A stretch of 8,484 nucleotides of DNA from Bacteroidota bacterium (GTDB lineage Bacteria > Pseudomonadota > Alphaproteobacteria > Puniceispirillales > Puniceispirillaceae). The notes below the pieces were generated by a model that had not been told where the DNA came from, ran no database searches, and saw only the letters and a list, made by a program, of their open reading frames with translations. Every line of letters begins with the position of its first letter. Within the stretch, counting starts at the first letter, position 1. The DNA lies in assembly GCA_009936825.1 (NCBI GenBank), contig JAACDV010000179.1, positions 1-8,484 of the forward strand, read 5' to 3'. Made by a program: the position numbers and the translations under genes. This document shows, one piece after another, positions 5,772 through 8,484 of this stretch.

Positions 5772-7265
5772 TCAGGCCCCAAACCGATACATATCCAGCG
5801 GCGCTTTTGGAATTGATATGGTTTTCTCTTCGGTAAAGAATTCCTCACAGGAATGTCCACCTTCGCGGCCAACACCGGAGTTTTTATAACCGCCAAACGG
5901 CGCCCGTAATTCGCGCGTCAAAGGGGTGTTCACCCAGACCACTCCCGAGCGCATTTTCTCACTGACATTCATCACTGTTGGGACATGGTCAGACCACACA
6001 TACGATACCAGACCGAACTCGGTATCATTGGCAATATTGATTGCTTGCTCTTCGGTTTTGAAAGTCAGAAAGCTGGCAAATGGTCCGAAAATCTCTTGCT
6101 GGCAGACGCTACTCGCGTTGGACCTGGCAACGACCGCGGTCGGGTCGATAAAATAGCCGTTCCCAAGTGCCTCACGCCGCTTACCACCGCCCAAAAGCCT
6201 GTCGCCGTCACGCGCCGCGCTGTCAACGAACGACAGGATGCGTTCCATATGTGCCTTGGATGCGATGGGGCCAACTTCGGTATCAGCGGCCAGTGGGTCA
6301 CCAACCTTGATCCGCGCCATGCGGGCGGTAAACGCAGCAACAAAATCATCAAAGATTGTCTCCTCAACAAGAATGCGCGACCCGGCCAGACATTGCTGAC
6401 CATTGGTTGAAAAGATACTTAGCAGCGCACTGTCGAGGGCCCGATCAAAATCGGCAGAGGCAAAAATGATGTTTGCTGATTTTCCGCCAAGTTCCATGGT
6501 GCATGGAGTTAACTGACGGCCTGCCGCCGCCATAACTTCACGCCCTGTAATGGTGCCGCCGGTAAAGCTGATACGGTCGATATCGGGGTGGCTGACAAGG
6601 CGTGATCCGGTCACCGGGCCGCGGCCATTTACAAGATTTAACACCCCATCGGGCAGGACTTCGTTTAACAAGCTAACCAATTTTACCAATGAGAACGGCG
6701 TCTGCTCAGACGGTTTTAAAACTGCGCAATTGCCAAAGGCCAACGCCGCCGCAATCTTCATTGTGGCTAGCGCAATCGGCGCATTCCACGGTGCGATCAG
6801 ACCAACCACACCGGCAGGCTCACGCTTTACTGTGCTGACATATCCGGGCGTGTTGTCATAGCGCTCCCCATGGGCCTGACTGATATATTGCGCGAAAAAA
6901 CGAAAATTATACGCGGCCCGAGGAAGGTGAAAGCTATTGATCTGGGTCATCACAAGGCCGGTAGCAAGACATTCGAGACGGCCCAGTTCATCGATATTAT
7001 CGAGGATGATTTTTTCACATGCTTCCAGCACCTCAATCCGTTTGTCGATGGACATTTGAGGCCAACCGGATTGGTCAAATGCCTTTCGCGCACTCGCAAC
7101 GGCGCGGTCAACATCATCCGGCCCATCTTCTATCAGCGTTGAGACCTGTCCGCCGGTTGCCGGATAATAGACAGGAATTTCAACACCGCTGCCCGTCACC
7201 GAAGCGCCGTTAGCCCAGCCGGTAATGGATGCAGCGACCTCGATTGGTGTCTGAAAATTGCTCAT
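5772..7265 (-). CDS. NAD(P)-dependent aldehyde dehydrogenase, HpaE/2-hydroxymuconate-semialdehyde type
   Basis: Oxidises an aldehyde to its acid with NAD(P)+. It is 497 residues from the ATG at 7265, the full family length. Using that numbering: N161 in APWNAP, K184 in LKPSEQTP, the FTGG nucleotide turn (234-237), general base E258 in MELGGK, nucleophile C292 in NGQQC, and E391 in QQEIFGPF. The tail block ELRAPFGGYKNSGVGREGG (452-470) resembles HpaE and hydroxymuconic-semialdehyde dehydrogenases. Glutamate 258 marks it as hydrolytic, not CoA-acylating. The ATG has GGGAG (7281-7277) 11 bases upstream; a TTG six codons earlier at 7283 is in frame but overlaps that site, so I reject it. It is second in an operon after the lyase-like gene, 47 bases downstream, and may feed a carboxylic acid into a CoA-linked route. 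The aldehyde itself cannot be told from sequence. Confidence 0.92.
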   Translation of the reverse strand: MSNFQTPIEVAASITGWANGASVTGSGVEIPVYYPATGGQVSTLIEDGPDDVDRAVASARKAFDQSGWPQMSIDKRIEVLEACEKIILDNIDELGRLECLATGLVMTQINSFHLPRAAYNFRFFAQYISQAHGERYDNTPGYVSTVKREPAGVVGLIAPWNAPIALATMKIAAALAFGNCAVLKPSEQTPFSLVKLVSLLNEVLPDGVLNLVNGRGPVTGSRLVSHPDIDRISFTGGTITGREVMAAAGRQLTPCTMELGGKSANIIFASADFDRALDSALLSIFSTNGQQCLAGSRILVEETIFDDFVAAFTARMARIKVGDPLAADTEVGPIASKAHMERILSFVDSAARDGDRLLGGGKRREALGNGYFIDPTAVVARSNASSVCQQEIFGPFASFLTFKTEEQAINIANDTEFGLVSYVWSDHVPTVMNVSEKMRSGVVWVNTPLTRELRAPFGGYKNSGVGREGGHSCEEFFTEEKTISIPKAPLDMYRFGA

Positions 7266-7276
7266 CTGTCTATTGT

Positions 7277-7281
7277 CTCCC
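7277..7281 (-). promoter_or_regulatory. Shine-Dalgarno site supporting the aldehyde dehydrogenase ATG
   Basis: GGGAG on the minus strand, 11 bases before the ATG at 7265. The in-frame TTG at 7283 lies on top of this site and has no ribosome site of its own that I can see. Confidence 0.5.
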
Positions 7282-7287
7282 AAAGTG

Positions 7288-7306
7288 ATATTTTAGACTA
7301 AAATAT
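7288..7306. promoter_or_regulatory. 19-base perfect inverted repeat between lyase and dehydrogenase genes
   Basis: Arms ATATTTTAG (7288-7296) and CTAAAATAT (7298-7306) mirror each other around one central base. It fills most of the 47-base gap and ends just before the dehydrogenase ribosome site. A one-base centre is more like a protein-binding operator than an RNA hairpin, although a folded form with a 3-base loop and 8 AT-rich pairs could also form. Confidence 0.5.
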
Positions 7307-7312
7307 TTGTGG

Positions 7313-8212
7313 TCAGGCAGCATTTTCGGGAACAAAATCCCCTGCTTTCATAACCATCCCGGGTAAATCATGCTGGAGTTTGCTCTCCAGCCATTGTGCG
7401 GTTGAAATGCAGGCATCGAGATCAAGTCCGGTATCAAATCCAGCGCGCGCCAGCATATAGGCAAGGTCCTCGGTGGCAATATTGCCCGTGGCCCGCGGCG
7501 CAAACGGACATCCTCCTGCCCCGCCCATGGACGCATCAAATGCATCAACCCCTGCCTCAACCCCAGCCCATGCATTCGCAATGCCGGTGTTGCGTGTGTT
7601 GTGAAGATGTATCCGAAGTCGAAGATCAGGGTATTCAGCCTTAATGGCCCCAACAACGCGCTTAATATCAGCCGGTGTGGCAACCCCGATTGTATCGGCA
7701 ATCGACAGCTCCATCGGGGGAAACTCCATTAACGTCTCGATGATGCTCATCACGCGCGATAGCGGCACTTCTCCTTCAAACGGGCACCCGAACACCGCGC
7801 CGATTGTTAACCCGACATCAATCTTGCCTTTGGCGCTCTGTGCTAGCTCAGACCAAAATGCCAGAGTGTCGGCGGTTTTTGCTCCTTGATTGCGCTGGTT
7901 AAAGCTATCGCTGGCAACAACAACATAGTTGGCCTCATCAACACCGGCTTCGATGGCGCGCTCAAATCCGCGCTGGTTCAGAACAAGCCCAATATAGCGC
8001 GCAGCACCGCGCGGCAGCCTCGCAGTTAGCTCAGCCGAATCATACATCTGCGGGACCCGTTTAGGGTTCACGAAACTGGTTACTTCGAGGCGTCTGACAC
8101 CCGCTGCGATTGACCGTTCTATCAATTCCAGCTTGGCGTCCGTATCAAGAATAACTTTCTCGTTTTGAATGCCGTCACGGGGTGAGACTTCTATGATTTC
8201 GATTGTGCTCAT
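7313..8212 (-). CDS. HMG-CoA-lyase-like enzyme (DRE-TIM metallolyase family)
   Basis: A 299-residue TIM-barrel lyase, about the usual bacterial length. The family splits 3-hydroxy-3-methylglutaryl-CoA into acetyl-CoA and acetoacetate, the last step of leucine breakdown. Visible motifs are EVSPRDGIQNE (8-18; R12 and D13 catalytic and metal-binding), EVTSFVNP (43-50), ADTIGVATP (172-180), metal ligands H202 and H204 in HLHNTRNTGIANA, the mobile-loop cysteine C235 in GGAGGCPFAP, and GNIATEDLAYML (243-254). In classical HMG-CoA lyases the segment after the two histidines reads H-x-HDTYGQA; here it is HNTRNTG, which marks a variant subgroup often annotated as HMG-CoA lyase whose substrate may differ. 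AGGA lies only 4 bases before the ATG. It is first in a two-gene operon with the aldehyde dehydrogenase. No carboxylase, CoA-ligase or CoA-transferase gene is in view. Confidence 0.87.
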   Translation of the reverse strand: MSTIEIIEVSPRDGIQNEKVILDTDAKLELIERSIAAGVRRLEVTSFVNPKRVPQMYDSAELTARLPRGAARYIGLVLNQRGFERAIEAGVDEANYVVVASDSFNQRNQGAKTADTLAFWSELAQSAKGKIDVGLTIGAVFGCPFEGEVPLSRVMSIIETLMEFPPMELSIADTIGVATPADIKRVVGAIKAEYPDLRLRIHLHNTRNTGIANAWAGVEAGVDAFDASMGGAGGCPFAPRATGNIATEDLAYMLARAGFDTGLDLDACISTAQWLESKLQHDLPGMVMKAGDFVPENAA

Positions 8213-8218
8213 TGTTTC

Positions 8219-8263
8219 CTAAGTCATCAGTCTGAACATCATTTGGGGTGATTTAATTTCCAT
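8219..8263 (-). CDS. Possible 14-residue leader peptide ahead of the lyase gene
   Basis: An ATG at 8263 opens a frame reading MEIKSPQMMFRLMT that stops at 8219, 6 bases before the lyase ATG. GGAGG (8278-8274), which lies inside the first tandem repeat, sits 10 bases upstream. The lyase's own ribosome site is close and weak, so translational coupling is conceivable. The peptide has four methionines and no run of one amino acid typical of attenuation leaders. It is too short to judge by coding signal. Confidence 0.2.
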   Translation of the reverse strand: MEIKSPQMMFRLMT

Positions 8264-8326
8264 AAGGTCAAAGCCTCCGGTTCCATAACATCAAAGCCTC
8301 TGGGTTCATCACATCACAGCCTCTGG
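8258..8326. repeat. Three tandem 23-base direct repeats upstream of the lyase gene
   Basis: Units are 8258-8280, 8281-8303 and 8304-8326, adjoining with no gap. The unit reads TTCCATAAC(A/G) followed by TCAAAGCCTCTGG. Units 1 and 2 differ at 3 positions and units 2 and 3 at 4. The 23-base length is not a multiple of three, so it is not coding repetition, and it is about two helical turns, which would put bound proteins on nearly the same face of the DNA. It looks like an array of regulator sites (iterons). Confidence 0.75.
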
Positions 8327-8347
8327 AAAAAATAACGCCCCGCGGCA

Positions 8348-8361
8348 CCAGAGTTCTCTGG
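8348..8361. promoter_or_regulatory. 14-base palindrome CCAGAG-TT-CTCTGG
   Basis: Perfect 6-base arms around TT. The right arm CTCTGG is identical to the core of tandem repeats 2 and 3 (8298-8303, 8321-8326), which hints that one protein binds all of these. Confidence 0.4.
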
Positions 8362-8393
8362 CTAATTCCCAGTTTGCAATCTAATTTTAAAAC

Positions 8394-8405
8394 TTGTCCG
8401 GACAA
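8394..8405. promoter_or_regulatory. Palindrome TTGTCCGGACAA, candidate GntR-family operator
   Basis: A perfect 12-base palindrome, extendable to 22 bases (8389-8410) with one mismatched pair and outer AAAA/TTTT arms. The T-x-GT...AC-x-A pattern resembles sites of the FadR branch of GntR regulators, which often control acid catabolism genes. It touches the -35 of the rightward promoter-like pair. Confidence 0.45.
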
Positions 8406-8410
8406 ATTTT

Positions 8411-8438
8411 TTGACTTCACCAGCGATTGGGCTAGTAT
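8411..8438 (+). promoter_or_regulatory. Probable rightward promoter toward a gene beyond the window
   Basis: TTGACT (8411-8416, 5/6 to the -35 consensus), a 16-base spacer, and TAGTAT (8433-8438, 4/6 to the -10). It would start transcription near 8445, heading out of the window. The adjoining palindrome would let a regulator control it. Confidence 0.4.
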
Positions 8439-8484
8439 TTTGAAATAACGCGGCGAGATAGAAATTGGCCTATCTTTTTATCAA

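Larger units (their letters stand above)
8213..8484. promoter_or_regulatory. Upstream control region of the lyase operon, probably shared with a rightward gene beyond the window
   Basis: No substantial gene is seen. The region holds, from left to right, a tiny leader frame, three 23-base tandem repeats, a 14-base palindrome, a 12-base palindrome inside a longer imperfect one, and a rightward promoter-like pair. I could not pick out a convincing leftward promoter for the lyase operon by eye. Confidence 0.5.

Noticed and set aside
5926..7213. Several plus-strand frames opposite the aldehyde dehydrogenase
   Set aside because: Antisense to conserved catalytic blocks and unlike any family I know; explained by codon structure of the real gene.
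8456..8480. AGATAG/CTATCT hairpin followed by TTTTTA, resembling a terminator or attenuator after the rightward promoter
   Set aside because: The stem is 6 mostly A-T pairs and would be unstable; without the sequence to the right no role can be argued.

Overview
The window looks like an ordinary chromosomal stretch from a proteobacterium, most likely an alphaproteobacterium. This is inferred from the betaine transporter proteins, a stand-alone tryptophan 2,3-dioxygenase, and an HMG-CoA-lyase-like protein with an HLHNTRN motif. Base composition is mixed: genes are moderate in GC and the control regions are AT-rich. A marine lineage such as SAR116 is possible, but nothing here proves it. There are no RNA genes, insertion sequences, CRISPR arrays or phage genes.

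Left part (1-3164, minus strand): a quaternary-amine (glycine betaine/proline betaine type) ABC importer in the order binding protein (proX-like), permease (proW-like), ATPase (proV-like). The ATPase starts at a GTG at 991 and runs off the left edge after 330 codons, just as a CBS-like tail begins. A GC-rich stem-loop lies between the binding-protein and permease genes.

Middle (3165-5736): a 379-base AT-rich divergent control region separates the importer from tryptophan 2,3-dioxygenase (kynA), which has all expected catalytic and heme residues but no other kynurenine-pathway gene beside it. Next comes a pair on the same strand: a metallo-beta-lactamase-fold hydrolase, and a small protein that is only a cyclic-nucleotide-binding domain with no DNA-binding domain. 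The first has a consensus-like promoter and a perfect 12-base palindrome in front of it. The pair could be an enzyme plus sensor module, and it is the least ordinary protein-level feature here.

Right part (5772-8484, minus strand): a two-gene operon for an HMG-CoA-lyase-like enzyme followed by a non-acylating aldehyde dehydrogenase of the HpaE/2-hydroxymuconate-semialdehyde type, probably catabolic. Its control DNA is rich in structure: a 19-base perfect inverted repeat between the two genes; three 23-base tandem repeats upstream of the lyase, each carrying a CTCYGG core that reappears in a nearby palindrome; a TTGTCCGGACAA palindrome resembling GntR/FadR-type operators; and a probable promoter firing rightward toward a gene beyond the window. 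The set suggests a regulated catabolic locus with its regulator perhaps just outside.
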